64,000 nucleotides of DNA from Streptomyces zingiberis (GCF_012034935.1 NZ_JAATEN010000011.1:124001-188000); one strand, 5' to 3'. Positions 43,547 through 52,146 are shown, counted from the stretch's first letter. Numbers and translations are program-made. Notes: generated from the letters alone by a model not told the origin.

Positions 43547-43573
43547 GAATAGCTATTCACGAATGAATCGTGA
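43547..43573. promoter_or_regulatory. candidate SorC-family operator, site 3
   Basis: GAATAGCTATTC (43547-43558) is a perfect 12-bp palindrome. It overlaps a second one, TCACGA-N5-TCGTGA (43557-43573). Both are about 130 bp upstream of the dehydrogenase/transporter operon. The motif matches those at 32605 and 38305. Confidence 0.65.
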
Positions 43574-44452
43574 CGCTCATCATGCTGGGCGTGTTTCGGC
43601 CACGTGTCAATAGGGTGAATCGATGCCGTCGGAACACCTGTCCCGCGTCCTCCGCCGCCGCGACCGGGCCGGTGGTCGGGGCGGCGATGGCGGAGGGCGG
43701 CGCCGGCCGGTCCCGCCGCCCGGAAAGCCTTGCCTGAGCAGCACATTTCTGTCGGCGAAGGGGTGACGGCCCGCCGAGGTCCGGTGCGTGTGGGCCGGGC
43801 GCCGGAGGCCCGGCGGGCGGCCCGGGGCGGGCCCGGTGGGGCCGGCTGCCCGGTCGTCCCGTCGCCGATCCCCGGGTGAGTGGCCAGAACTGGACGATGG
43901 GGGAGGCGGGTGCGCGGGGGTGCGCGCGGGATGCCGGGGTGCCGAGGCCGGGAAATGGGGGCGGTGGGGAGCCCGGGACGGGCGGCGGCCCGGGCGTGGT
44001 GCCGGGTGGTGGTGCCGGGTGGTGGTGAAGCGGGATGGATGCGGGGTGCCGGTGGCGGCGAAAGGCCGATCCCCGAGGGGCGAGTGGTGGCGTGGCGGAT
44101 TCCTCGCGGTCGGCCCGGCCGCGGGCACCCTCTGGGGGCGGCCGTTACGGCTGCCGTGACCGGCCTTGCGGCCTCTGTGGCGCCCGGCGCCGGCCGCCGG
44201 CGGCCGCGAAGCGCCCCGAGGTGTTCCGGGCGGGGATCCGCCCGGGGTGAACCGGGCGATGCCGGCGGCGGAGGCGACCGGGCCTTCGCCGTGCCGGGCA
44301 GGCGGGGGAAGGCCCGAAGTGGGTGTGGCCTGAACCGTGAGGATGTCCGGACAGGCGGGAACCCCGGCCCGTTGTCCGGGCCGGGGTCGGGATCGGGCGG
44401 TCGCGTCGGCGTGGAGCGCCGGTCCGCGGCGGGCGTGCCGCCGGAAAGGGGC
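43574..44452. other. gene-poor GC-rich region
   Basis: About 880 bp without a supportable gene. Open frames exist on both strands but have the composition of shadow frames and no ribosome-binding sites. A direct repeat of gtgccgggtggtg occurs near 43998-44025. It separates the sugar locus from the peptidoglycan-binding paralogues; I see no RNA gene or element. Confidence 0.4.
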
Positions 44453-44866
44453 TCAGGTCCGGTAGCAGACGTAGGTTCGCAGGGCGGGCCATGTGGCGCT
44501 GCCGACGATACCGTCGGTCGCGAGCTGGTAACCGTATGTCGTGTTCATCATGGTCTGGAACCGTTTGGCGGCGGCTCGGGAGTTGCTTCCGAAGACGCCG
44601 TCGATCGTGCCGGGGTCGAAACCGGCGCGCTTGAGCAGGCACTGGGCCTCGATCCCGGCCGTCGTCACCACGGTGGACCCCGGAACGACCGTGGTGCCGC
44701 TGTAGTGCCCCGCGTACGCGTAGGGCTCCGAGACGGAGTATCTGCAGCTGTATGCCTGGGCGGTGGTGCCGGCGGTGGTGGCGGTGGTGGCGAAGGCGGC
44801 GGGCGCGGTGACGGCGCCGGTGATCAGGGTGGCGGCCGTCAACGCCGTCGCAACGCTTCTGCGCAT
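44453..44866 (-). CDS. secreted peptidoglycan-binding-like protein, paralogue 1
   Basis: 137 residues. The signal peptide MRRSVATALTAATLITGAVTAPAAFA is followed by a short YSCRYSVSEPYAYAGHYSGTT segment and a peptidoglycan-binding (PGB_1-like) fold. The landmarks are IEAQCLLKRAGFDPGTIDGVFG, NSRAAAKRFQ and ATDGIVGSATWPALRTYVC. Four Cys could pair outside the cell. It has no catalytic domain. ATG 44866 is preceded by the gagagaaacgag-type leader common to the three paralogues. It is tandem with paralogue 2. Confidence 0.85.
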   Translation of the reverse strand: MRRSVATALTAATLITGAVTAPAAFATTATTAGTTAQAYSCRYSVSEPYAYAGHYSGTTVVPGSTVVTTAGIEAQCLLKRAGFDPGTIDGVFGSNSRAAAKRFQTMMNTTYGYQLATDGIVGSATWPALRTYVCYRT

Positions 44867-45096
44867 GTCGTCTCGTCTCTCTCGTGTCGTGGTCCGGCCG
44901 CGTGCCCGCCGGTCAACTGCGCCTGGTGGCGGGTCCTTCGGCTCGGGGCGGCCGGTCTGCCGGTGGGCGGGCGGAACCCCGGCGCCGTCGGCGACGGCGA
45001 CCGCGGGCTCCGCTTCCGGCTGCGCCGTCCTCCCGGTGCGGCCACACCGGGGCGTTCCCGGGCAAAGGGCTCCGAACCGTGGGCGGCGACGGCCGT

Positions 45097-45495
45097 TCAG
45101 GCGTTGTACTCGGCGTACCACCGCAGGGCGGGCCAGGTCTCCTGGCCGATGATGCCGTCGATGGCGATGTTGTAGCCGAACGCGTTGTTCATCAGGGTCT
45201 GGAAGCGCCGGGTGGCGGCCCGCGAGTTGGACCCGAAGACCCCGTCGATCGTGCCGGGGTCGAACTTCGCCCGCTTGAGCAGGCACTGGGCCTCGATCCC
45301 GGCGTTCGACACCCCGCCGGAGCTCGGAACGACGGTGTTGCCGCTGTAGTAGCCGGCATAGGCCCTGCCGCCCGATACGGAGTAGTGACAGGTGTACGCC
45401 TGGGCGGTGGTGGTGCCGGCGAAGGCCGCGGGCGCGGTGAGGGTGCCGGCGATCAGCGTCGCGGCCGTCAGGGCCACGGCGAGGTCTCTGCGCAA
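45097..45495 (-). CDS. secreted peptidoglycan-binding-like protein, paralogue 2
   Basis: 132 residues from TTG 45495, or 146 from ATG 45537. The TTG is preferred because it aligns with the ATG of paralogue 1 after the shared leader cgagagaaacgagacgacc. Signal peptide LAVALTAATLIAGTLTAPAAFA; then YTCHYSVSGG and the repeat-like FDPGTIDGVFGSNSRAATRRFQ. Same architecture as paralogues 1 and 3; closest to 3 in its leader and upstream DNA. A wall-binding role is inferred from the fold. Confidence 0.82.
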   Translation of the reverse strand: MRRDLAVALTAATLIAGTLTAPAAFAGTTTAQAYTCHYSVSGGRAYAGYYSGNTVVPSSGGVSNAGIEAQCLLKRAKFDPGTIDGVFGSNSRAATRRFQTLMNNAFGYNIAIDGIIGQETWPALRWYAEYNA

Positions 45496-45660
45496 GGTCG
45501 TCTCGTTTCTCTCGGGCCGTGATCCGGCGGTGGTCACCGCGGGCCGGCCGCTCCTCGGGGCACGTGTTCCGGTCGTGCGGGGCCCGGGCGCCGTGGCTCC
45601 CGTGTCCCCGGGGTCGGGCGACCCGGCTCCCCGCGGGGGCGAGGTGCGCCCACCGCGGTC

Positions 45661-45760
45661 CTCAGGCTGTGATGTGCGGCCCTGCCGCCGCCACCTTTTC
45701 GATCAGGTGCGAAAGGACGGCCGCGGGCCCGGCCGGAGCGGGCGGCGGGAGCCGGGGCCG
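45661..45760 (-). repeat. 100-bp block shared with 51174-51273
   Basis: Upstream of paralogue 2. Nearly identical to the block upstream of paralogue 3; the centre (ccaccttttcgatcaggtgc) is unchanged and can form a CCTTTTCG/CGAAAGG hairpin. On the minus strand both blocks end a frame reading VLSHLIEKVAAAG. Between block and gene, this copy has about 115 bp that paralogue 3 lacks. Confidence 0.8.
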
Positions 45761-45967
45761 GACGCCGGGCCGCGAGCCGTCGCGGTGACGCGCCGTGACC
45801 CCACCGGCCGCCGGCGGGGCGGGGCGGTCCGGGACCCCCGGAACGGGGCGCTTCCTCCTCCCGTGGCGTGCCGGGGCGCGCCGTGCCGCGGCGGCGCTCC
45901 GACGACCAGGAAATTCGACGTCCTCGTCCGCAACCGTTGACACGGGAGGCCGCCCTGCCCATTCTTT

Positions 45968-45985
45968 CCCTATCGATCGATAGGG
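45968..45985. promoter_or_regulatory. 18-bp perfect palindromic operator
   Basis: CCCTATCGATCGATAGGG is a perfect palindrome placed 8 bp before the GTG of the permease gene and overlapping its ribosome-binding site. The TetR gene at the end of the same operon (48807) is the likely binder. The remaining 45761-45967 shows no gene. Confidence 0.75.
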
Positions 45986-45993
45986 AGGTAGCC

Positions 45994-47460
45994 GTGACCG
46001 AACATACCGGTCAGAACGACAGCCGGCTGGAGGAGCTCGGTTACCGACAGCAACTGCGTCGGGGCCTGGGGATCTGGTCCACCTTCTCCGTCGGCGTGAC
46101 GACCGTGGCGCCCGTCGTCGGGCTGTACGCGATCTTCTCGCTCGGCTCTCTGCTGAGCGGTCCCGCGTGGCTGTGGATGCTGCTCGTCAGCCTCGTCGCG
46201 CAACTGCTCGTGGTCGTCGTCTACGCGGAGCTGGCCTCGGAGTTCCCGGTGGCCGGCGGGCCGTACCAGTGGGTGCGGCGGCTGATCGGACCGCGCGCCG
46301 CCTGGTTCACCGGCGTCGTCTACATCTCCGCGGTGACCGCCGCGCTCACCACGGTCGCGTACCTGGCGGCACCCTGGCTGGGGCTGCTGTTCACCGGCCG
46401 TGAGCCGCACGGGCCGGCCCGCTACCTCGTCTCGGCCGGCCTGCTGGCCCTCGCGCTGGCCGTCAACGCGTCCGGTGTGAAGATCATGAGTCTCGTCGTG
46501 CTCGGGGGCCTCGGAGCCGAGATCATCGGCTCCATCGCCGTCGGGCTGGCCCTCCTGTTCTTCTTCCGGGTGCAGGACTTCTCCGTGCTGTTCCAGACGT
46601 TCGGCGCGCCGGCCGCCGCCGGGAACTCCACCGGCGCGGCGCTCCTGGCCACGCTCGCCGTCTGCGGATGGGCCTTCGTCGGTTTCGACTCCAGCGCCTC
46701 GGTCGCCGAGGAGACCAAGGGCGCCGTGAGGAACGTGCCGCGCGCGATGGTCAGGGCCACCGCGGTGGTCGGTGGCGCGGTGGTGCTGGTCGCCATAGCC
46801 GTCATGCTGGCCACGCGGGACCTGGGGGCCGTCGTCCGCGGGGAAACCGCCGACCCGGTCACGCCGACGGTCATCGGCTCGTTCGGATCCTGGTCGGAGA
46901 AGCCGTTCCTGGCCGTCGTCGTGGTGACCTTCCTGGCCTGTCTCGTCTCCATGCAGGCCTATCTGGGCCGTATCACCTTCGGCCTGGCCCGGGACGGCAT
47001 GCTGCCCGCGTCGGGGAGACTGGCCTCCGTCACCGGCCGTGGCCGGGTGCCGCTGGCCGCCATGACGGCCGTCAGCGCCGCCGCCGCGGCCGGACTGCTC
47101 CTCGGCCTGAACGACGGGGCGATCGGCACCATGATCACCTTCGGGACGGGCGGGCTGTACATCACCTTCCTCATCGTGGTCTCCGCCGCCCTGTTCGCCC
47201 GCCTCACCGGGCGCTGGCGCCCCGCGGGAACGGTGCGACTCGGCCGCAAGGGCCTGGTCGTCAACGTCCTGGCCTTCTGCTGGCTCGCGTTCGAGACCGT
47301 CAACATCGCCTGGCCCCGCGCGATCCTCGCGCCGCCCGGCGCGCCTGCCTGGCAGATCTGGGCGGTCGTGTGGGTGTTCGCCGCGATCATCTGCTGCGCC
47401 GGCCTCCACCTCGCGCTGGCCCGCCCGCTCGACAAGGTCCGTACCGGCGGGACGCCGTGA
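45994..47460 (+). CDS. amino acid-polyamine-organocation (APC) family permease
   Basis: 488 residues with about twelve hydrophobic segments. LGIWSTFSVGVTTVAPVVGLY is the family TM1; YAELASEFPVAGGPYQWVRRLIG and GWAFVGFDSSASVAEETKGAVRN are typical of the amino-acid/GABA/choline subgroup. GTG 45994 follows gggaggtag. It heads the operon permease-small membrane protein-nitrilase-TetR and is coupled to the second gene by a GTGA overlap. It may import a nitrile- or amine-bearing substrate for the nitrilase. Confidence 0.88.
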   Translation: MTEHTGQNDSRLEELGYRQQLRRGLGIWSTFSVGVTTVAPVVGLYAIFSLGSLLSGPAWLWMLLVSLVAQLLVVVVYAELASEFPVAGGPYQWVRRLIGPRAAWFTGVVYISAVTAALTTVAYLAAPWLGLLFTGREPHGPARYLVSAGLLALALAVNASGVKIMSLVVLGGLGAEIIGSIAVGLALLFFFRVQDFSVLFQTFGAPAAAGNSTGAALLATLAVCGWAFVGFDSSASVAEETKGAVRNVPRAMVRATAVVGGAVVLVAIAVMLATRDLGAVVRGETADPVTPTVIGSFGSWSEKPFLAVVVVTFLACLVSMQAYLGRITFGLARDGMLPASGRLASVTGRGRVPLAAMTAVSAAAAAGLLLGLNDGAIGTMITFGTGGLYITFLIVVSAALFARLTGRWRPAGTVRLGRKGLVVNVLAFCWLAFETVNIAWPRAILAPPGAPAWQIWAVVWVFAAIICCAGLHLALARPLDKVRTGGTP

Positions 47461-47843
47461 ACGACGTGGGCGTCCTCGGCGCCGGCGGGCTCGTCCTGCT
47501 CGCGATCGGCGGCTGGTCCGGGCTTCTCCTCTATGTCTCCCTCGCCAGGCCGAAGGGGTGGGCCGGCATCAAGGAGTGGACGCGGCTGCGGCAGGGGCAC
47601 GTGGACGCCCTGATCATCGGCGCCGTCCTCGTCGCGGCCGACACGCTCGCCGCCGTCGATTCCGTCACCGCGGCGGTGCTGCTGGCCACCGGGTACTACA
47701 CGGCGATCTCCACCGGCGCCCTCGCCTGGTGGCCGGACCTGCCGTCCCGCACCCCCTGGGCGGCCCGCGTCGACCTCATCTGTTTCACCGCGTTCTCGGC
47801 CGCCTGGACCTGGGTCGCCGCACGCGCCGTCACCGGCTGGTAA
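47457..47843 (+). CDS. small membrane protein
   Basis: 128 residues with about three or four hydrophobic segments (VGVLGAGGLVLLAIGGWSGLL, ALIIGAVLVAADTLAAV, AAVLLATGYYTAISTGALAWW, LICFTAFSAAWTWVAARAV). No family recognised. The GTG overlaps the permease stop and the nitrilase starts 14 bp after its end, so it belongs to the operon and may be an accessory transporter subunit. Confidence 0.7.
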   Translation: MNDVGVLGAGGLVLLAIGGWSGLLLYVSLARPKGWAGIKEWTRLRQGHVDALIIGAVLVAADTLAAVDSVTAAVLLATGYYTAISTGALAWWPDLPSRTPWAARVDLICFTAFSAAWTWVAARAVTGW

Positions 47844-47857
47844 GGAGCACTCTCCCC

Positions 47858-48802
47858 ATGACCCGTATCTGCGTCGTCCAGCGGCCGCCGCACCTCCTCG
47901 ACCTCGACGCCGGCACCGAGGCGGCCGTGGGCCACATCGCCGAGGCGGCGGCGCTCGGCGCGGACCTGGCCGTCTTTCCGGAAACCTGGCTGGGTGGCTA
48001 TCCGGCCTGGGTGTTCGGGCTCGCCGGCTGGAACGACGCCACGGCCCGCCACTGGTTCCGGCGGCTGGTCGAGGCCTCCGCCACGGCCGACGGCGACCAC
48101 ATGCGCGCCCTGCGCCGGGCCGCGGCCACCCACGGCGTCAGCGTGGTCATCGGCTTCAACGAGCGGAGCAGACCTGACTCGGCCACCCTGTACAACAGCG
48201 CCGCCACCATCGGCCCCGACGGCGAACTGCTGGGCGTTCACCGCAAGCTGCTCCCCACCCACGCCGAACGCCTGGTGTGGACCCCGGGCGACGCCCACGG
48301 TCTGCGCGCGCACCGGACCCCGGCCGGCCGGGTCGGCAGCCTGATCTGCTGGGAGCACTGGCATCCGATTGCCCGGCACGCGCTGCACCACGGTGACGAG
48401 CAGATCCACGTCGCCCTCTGGCCCGACCTGCCGGAAGCCCACCGGCTGGCCTCGCGCTCCTACGCCTTCGAGGGCCGGTGCTTCGTGGTCGCCGCCGCGA
48501 CCTGGCTGCCGGTGGCCGACGTCCCGGAGGAGCTCAGGGAGGCGTACGCCCGCGGAGCCGGCGCGGAGGCCGGGCCCGGCGCCGGGGGTGAGAGGGGAAC
48601 CGAGGCGTTCTTCCCCGGTGGCTCGGGGGTCGTCGGCCCCGATGGCGAGTGGCGCACCGGTCCGGTCCTGGGCCCGGCGATGGTCGTGGCGGACCTCGAC
48701 CTGGCGGAGACCGTCTCCTACAAGCACGACCTCGACGTCACCGGCCACTACGACCGCCCCGACCTTCTCCGGTGGTCGGTGCAGGAGGCGCGGATACGCT
48801 GA
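47858..48802 (+). CDS. nitrilase (carbon-nitrogen hydrolase, nitrilase branch)
   Basis: 314 residues. The Glu-Lys-Cys triad is visible: Glu42 (FPETWLGGYP), Lys130 (HRKLLPT) and Cys164. The sequence CWEHWHP after the nucleophile is the signature of true nitrilases rather than amidases. It should hydrolyse a nitrile to acid and ammonia. A Gly/Ala-rich insertion (about 237-250) lies before the C-terminal strands. ATG follows taaggag. Being between a permease and a TetR gene suggests uptake and use of a nitrile compound; substrate unknown. Confidence 0.88.
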   Translation: MTRICVVQRPPHLLDLDAGTEAAVGHIAEAAALGADLAVFPETWLGGYPAWVFGLAGWNDATARHWFRRLVEASATADGDHMRALRRAAATHGVSVVIGFNERSRPDSATLYNSAATIGPDGELLGVHRKLLPTHAERLVWTPGDAHGLRAHRTPAGRVGSLICWEHWHPIARHALHHGDEQIHVALWPDLPEAHRLASRSYAFEGRCFVVAAATWLPVADVPEELREAYARGAGAEAGPGAGGERGTEAFFPGGSGVVGPDGEWRTGPVLGPAMVVADLDLAETVSYKHDLDVTGHYDRPDLLRWSVQEARIR

Positions 48803-48806
48803 CGGG

Positions 48807-49532
48807 ATGCCGCGCACCGACAAGATCACCAGCAGCACGCGCCGGCGCATCCTGACGGAGGCCGCGCTGCTGTTCCGCCGCCACGGCTACCGGGGCACCT
48901 CCACCCGTCAGATCGCCGAGGCGGTGGGCGTCAAGCAGCCCTCCCTGTTCCACCATTTCGCGAACAAGCAGTCGATCCTGGAGGAGTTGCTGGCGATCAG
49001 CCTCGACCCCTCCCTCGCCGAGGCGCGGGAGGCGGTGACCGCGGAGGGCCCGGTGGCCCGGCGGCTGTACGACTACGTCCTGTGGGACCTCACCACCCTG
49101 CACCGGCTGCCCTTCGCGCTCTCCGGGATCTACGCCCACGACGTGCTGCAGGAGCCGGCCCTGGCCCCGTGGGGCGCCAAACTCGAAGCGCTCTACGCCG
49201 CCCTGCGCGACCTCATCGGGCAGGGTGTGCGCAGCGGGGAGTTCCGGCCGGTCGCACCCGGTCTCGGCCAGGCGATGGTGGCCGGGGTGACCCTCTCCCA
49301 CATCGACTACGCGGCCGGCCACACCGGCGGTGATCCCGACGAACTCGGCGCGGCCGGAGCCGCGTTCATCCTCGGCGGCCTGATGCGTGACCCGGAGGCG
49401 CTGGACCGCCTGGTGGCTGACGCAGGACCCCGCGCCGGGGCTCCGCCCGCCGGCGCCGGCCCGCACCGCCGGGCAGGCGGCGACGGGCCCGGCGGGGCAA
49501 GCGTCCCGTCCGGCCGCGCGCGTTCTGCCTGA
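48807..49532 (+). CDS. TetR family transcriptional regulator of the nitrilase operon
   Basis: 241 residues. The helix-turn-helix is at about 13-57 (RRILTEAALLFRRHGYRGTS, IAEAVGVKQPSLFHHFANK). The effector domain is generic, and the last 35 residues are a Gly/Pro/Arg-rich tail of no evident structure. It starts four bases after the nitrilase stop. It is the probable binder of the perfect palindrome at 45968, giving a self-regulated operon. Confidence 0.87.
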   Translation: MPRTDKITSSTRRRILTEAALLFRRHGYRGTSTRQIAEAVGVKQPSLFHHFANKQSILEELLAISLDPSLAEAREAVTAEGPVARRLYDYVLWDLTTLHRLPFALSGIYAHDVLQEPALAPWGAKLEALYAALRDLIGQGVRSGEFRPVAPGLGQAMVAGVTLSHIDYAAGHTGGDPDELGAAGAAFILGGLMRDPEALDRLVADAGPRAGAPPAGAGPHRRAGGDGPGGASVPSGRARSA

Positions 49533-49543
49533 CCGCCCGCGTT

Positions 49544-49592
49544 CCGTCCGGCCGCCCGGGTCCGGCCGCGCCGTCTCCGGGCGGCCGGACGG
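49544..49592. terminator. bidirectional terminator
   Basis: A perfect 16-bp stem (CCGTCCGGCCGCCCGG, 49544-49559 with 49577-49592) lies between the convergent TetR and DUF4328 genes. Confidence 0.75.
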
Positions 49593-49743
49593 GTGGGCGC
49601 CGGGCGGGAGCTGTCCGCCCGGTCCGGGCGGACACCGCGACCGCGCCGCACGCGGGAGGGCGGGCCGGCCTGCGGGGGTAGGCGACCCGGCGGGTCCGGA
49701 GGGATCCGGGCCCGCCGGGGCCGTGCGGCCGGGAGGCCACGTG

Positions 49744-50436
49744 TCACGCGGCGGTGTACAGGTCCGCTTCCCTGCGGTGCTGCATCGCCGTCAGGCGGTG
49801 GACGAAGACGATCGCCAGCACCCCGGCCGCGATGTCGACGACGTCGACGGCCATCAGCAGGGTGAGTGTCTTCTCGACCGCGCCCGGCTCCTCGACCACG
49901 GTGTACAGCGCGCTCGCCACGATCCCGAAGTTGACGGAGGTGACCCACAGCAGCCACCAGATGTTGACGAGCGCTGTCGACGTCCGCCTCGTGGCGGAGA
50001 GGTGGTGTCCCGGTTCGCTCGCGGCCCAGGTGTCGAGGGCGATCCGGTGCGGGAACCACAGGGAGACGACCGGCACGAGCCAGCCCCACACCGCCCACTC
50101 GGAGGCCATGCTGTGGGCGTAGGGCGCGACGACCTCGGTGTTGACCCGCATGCGATAGAACCAGACGATGAACGCGACCGCGCAGACGAGGAGGGTCGTC
50201 CCCTGGACGAGTGAGGCGAACTCGTGCCAGTACGCGGCCTGCTCGTACTCCTGGTCGGAGACCGCGTCGGAGCCCTGGTCGATCATGGTGCTCCACAGCC
50301 CGTGGAACTTCGCGGTGGACGCGATCGAGAAGAGATCGGCCACGATGACCGCGGCGAGCAGCCCCTGGACGGCCTTCGCGAGACCTCTGGGCACGCGCAG
50401 GCGGAGCCCTCCCGCCGGCGCGGTACTGATGGACAT
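49744..50436 (-). CDS. DUF4328 domain membrane protein
   Basis: 230 residues with six hydrophobic segments. AFIVWFYRMRVNTEVVAPYAHSMASEWAVWGWLVPVVSLWFP is laid out as in DUF4328 (FxxWxxRxxxN, then GWxxPxxxxxxP). The family is of unknown function. ATG 50436 follows gggaggttg. The 288 bp upstream contain nothing recognised. Confidence 0.85.
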   Translation of the reverse strand: MSISTAPAGGLRLRVPRGLAKAVQGLLAAVIVADLFSIASTAKFHGLWSTMIDQGSDAVSDQEYEQAAYWHEFASLVQGTTLLVCAVAFIVWFYRMRVNTEVVAPYAHSMASEWAVWGWLVPVVSLWFPHRIALDTWAASEPGHHLSATRRTSTALVNIWWLLWVTSVNFGIVASALYTVVEEPGAVEKTLTLLMAVDVVDIAAGVLAIVFVHRLTAMQHRREADLYTAA

Positions 50437-50724
50437 GGTGGGCAACCTCCCGTGAACGTGCGGCCGTTGATCGACGGCGCACGCGGAACCTACATCGATC
50501 GCGCGCGTCCCGGCCGACGGGAGGTGGTGGTTCGGGGGGCCGTCCGGCCCACCGTGGTGCCCGATCGGGAAACCGCGGGCGCCACGGAGTGGGAGCGGCG
50601 GCCGGGGCGGGGCCGGGAGCCGGGCCGCCGCCCCCGGTGCGCGTGGTGGCGCGCCCGTAGGCACCGGGGAGACCCGCGGCTACGCGGAGCCGGCCGGGCG
50701 GAGGATCAGGCGCCCGCCGGCGCG

Positions 50725-51123
50725 TCACATGCCAGGTCCGCAGCACCGCAGGAAGTACCAGGTGTCGGGGCCGACGATGCCGTCGACCACCAGCATGGGG
50801 CGGTTGGCCCAGTCGTTGATGTACGTCTGGAAGTCCTTGGCGGCCGCCTTGGACTTGCTCCCGAAGACCCCGTCGATCGTGCCGGGGCTGAACCCGGCCT
50901 TCTTGAGCAGGCACTGGGCCTCGATGCCCGAACTGGACACCCCGGTCGAACTCGGGATGACGGTACTGCCGTTGTAGTGACCGGCGTACCAGTTGCCGCT
51001 CGATTCCCGGTAGGTGCAGGTGTACGCCTGGGCGGCGGTGGTGCCGGCGAAGGCCGCGGGTGCGGTGACGGTGCCGGCGATCAGCGTCGCGGCCGTCAGG
51101 GCCACGGCGAGGTTTCTGCGCAA
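50725..51123 (-). CDS. secreted peptidoglycan-binding-like protein, paralogue 3
   Basis: 132 residues from TTG 51123 (146 from ATG 51165). Signal peptide LAVALTAATLIAGTVTAPAAFA; then YTCTYRESSGNWYAGHYNGST and CLLKKAGFSPGTIDGVFGSK, SKAAAKDFQ, VVDGIVGPDTWYFLRCCGPGM. It has two extra Cys at the C-terminus. Signal and leader are almost the same as paralogue 2, although the two genes are 5.2 kb apart, so this is a dispersed duplicate that has since diverged in its mature part. Confidence 0.82.
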   Translation of the reverse strand: MRRNLAVALTAATLIAGTVTAPAAFAGTTAAQAYTCTYRESSGNWYAGHYNGSTVIPSSTGVSSSGIEAQCLLKKAGFSPGTIDGVFGSKSKAAAKDFQTYINDWANRPMLVVDGIVGPDTWYFLRCCGPGM

Positions 51124-51173
51124 GGTGGTCTCGTTTCTCTCGGGCCGTGATCCGGTGGTGATCACCGCGAGCC

Positions 51174-51273
51174 CTCAGGCTGTGCTGGGCCGTCCTGCTG
51201 CCGCCACCTTTTCGATCAGGTGCGAAAGGACCGGCGCGGGCCCGGCCGGAGCGGGCGGCGGGAGCCGGGGCCG
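51174..51273 (-). repeat. 100-bp block shared with 45661-45760
   Basis: It lies immediately upstream of paralogue 3, about 50 bp from the start codon. See the matching block upstream of paralogue 2. Differences between copies are scattered single bases plus a changed run at the 3' end of the minus-strand frame. Confidence 0.8.
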
Positions 51274-51415
51274 TGGCCTCGCGCTCCGTGGGCGATATCT
51301 GTACCGGTGGGGTGAGAGTTTGGCGGGCCGCGCGGTGAGACTTTTTACGGCGGAGATGCCGTGGAGATGTGGCAAGGCCAGGAGTGGAATTGTCCGACAC
51401 GCGGAGGCCGTTCCG

Positions 51416-51594
51416 GTGTGCTAGTGTCGATCTCAGTTGCAGTTGTGGTTCCCGAAACTTCAAGTGCCCTCGCCCGGCTCCGCCCGGGGGGAGCGCTTTT
51501 GTATTTCCGGTCATTTCCGGACGGGGTCATCATCGCGGCAACGCGGTGTCCGCACGGTGCGGATTCCGATGTGCTGCCCCAGAGGAGATATGAC
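51416..51594 (+). promoter_or_regulatory. long leader of the cold-shock gene
   Basis: TAGTGT (51422-51427) is a plausible -10 box about 170 bp before the start codon, giving a long 5' untranslated region with GC hairpins (ggctccgcccggggggagc) and the T-rich cttttgtatttcc. Long structured leaders are known in cold-shock genes and may act in temperature response. No -35 at proper spacing was found. Confidence 0.45.
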
Positions 51595-51798
51595 ATGGCC
51601 AGTGGTACCGTCAAGTGGTTCAACGCTGAAAAGGGCTTCGGCTTCATCGAGCAGGACGGTGGCGGCGCCGACGTGTTCGCCCACTACTCGAACATCGCCG
51701 GCCAGGGCTTCCGTGAGCTGCTCGAAGGCCAGAAGGTGAACTTCGACATCGCGCAGGGCCAGAAGGGCCCGACGGCCGAGAACATCGTTCCGGCCTGA
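51595..51798 (+). CDS. cspA: cold-shock domain protein, CspA family
   Basis: 67 residues, a single cold-shock domain: [21 protein letters not shown] (RNP1 KGFGFIE) and DVFAHYSNI (RNP2, with Ala for the usual Val). It binds single-stranded RNA/DNA and acts as an RNA chaperone. A strong ribosome-binding site agaggag precedes it. It is followed by a UUCG-capped terminator and, 350 bp on, by a DEAD-box helicase, a partner type in RNA remodelling. Confidence 0.95.
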   Translation: MASGTVKWFNAEKGFGFIEQDGGGADVFAHYSNIAGQGFRELLEGQKVNFDIAQGQKGPTAENIVPA

Positions 51799-51816
51799 CG
51801 CCGACGCGCATGTGGT

Positions 51817-51854
51817 AGCTGGGGCGCGCACCCTTCGGGGTGCGGGTCCCAGCT
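51817..51854 (+). terminator. UUCG-loop terminator after cspA
   Basis: A 17-bp stem with one mismatch (AGCTGGG...CGCACCC paired with GGGTGCG...CCCAGCT) is closed by a TTCG tetraloop. It lies 19 bp after the stop codon. Confidence 0.85.
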
Positions 51855-52146
51855 GCACGCGTTTTCCGGAAGGGTTTCCCGCGCGGCCCCGCCCGCGGGG
51901 CTCCGCGCCCCCCACCGCCCGCGGTACCCTCCGCCGGGGGGTGCGGGCGCATCCTGGAGGTCCGTCGCCCCGTCGACGCCAGGAATTCACCTCACCGTCA
52001 GGTGAACGCATTTCCCCATTCGCGCCGCCCGCTTTTCCGGCGGCCCGGACCCGCTTTATTCTGTCACCGGTTCATACTTGCAATTCTCCGTGCTGTTCAC
52101 CGCTGCGGGAATTCCTTGATATGTGCCGCATCGAGGAAGGTTCCCC

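Noticed and set aside
43574-44452. Plus-strand open frames in the gap after the sugar locus
   Set aside because: Gly/Arg-rich translations, no ribosome-binding site, and they run antisense into the peptidoglycan-binding genes.
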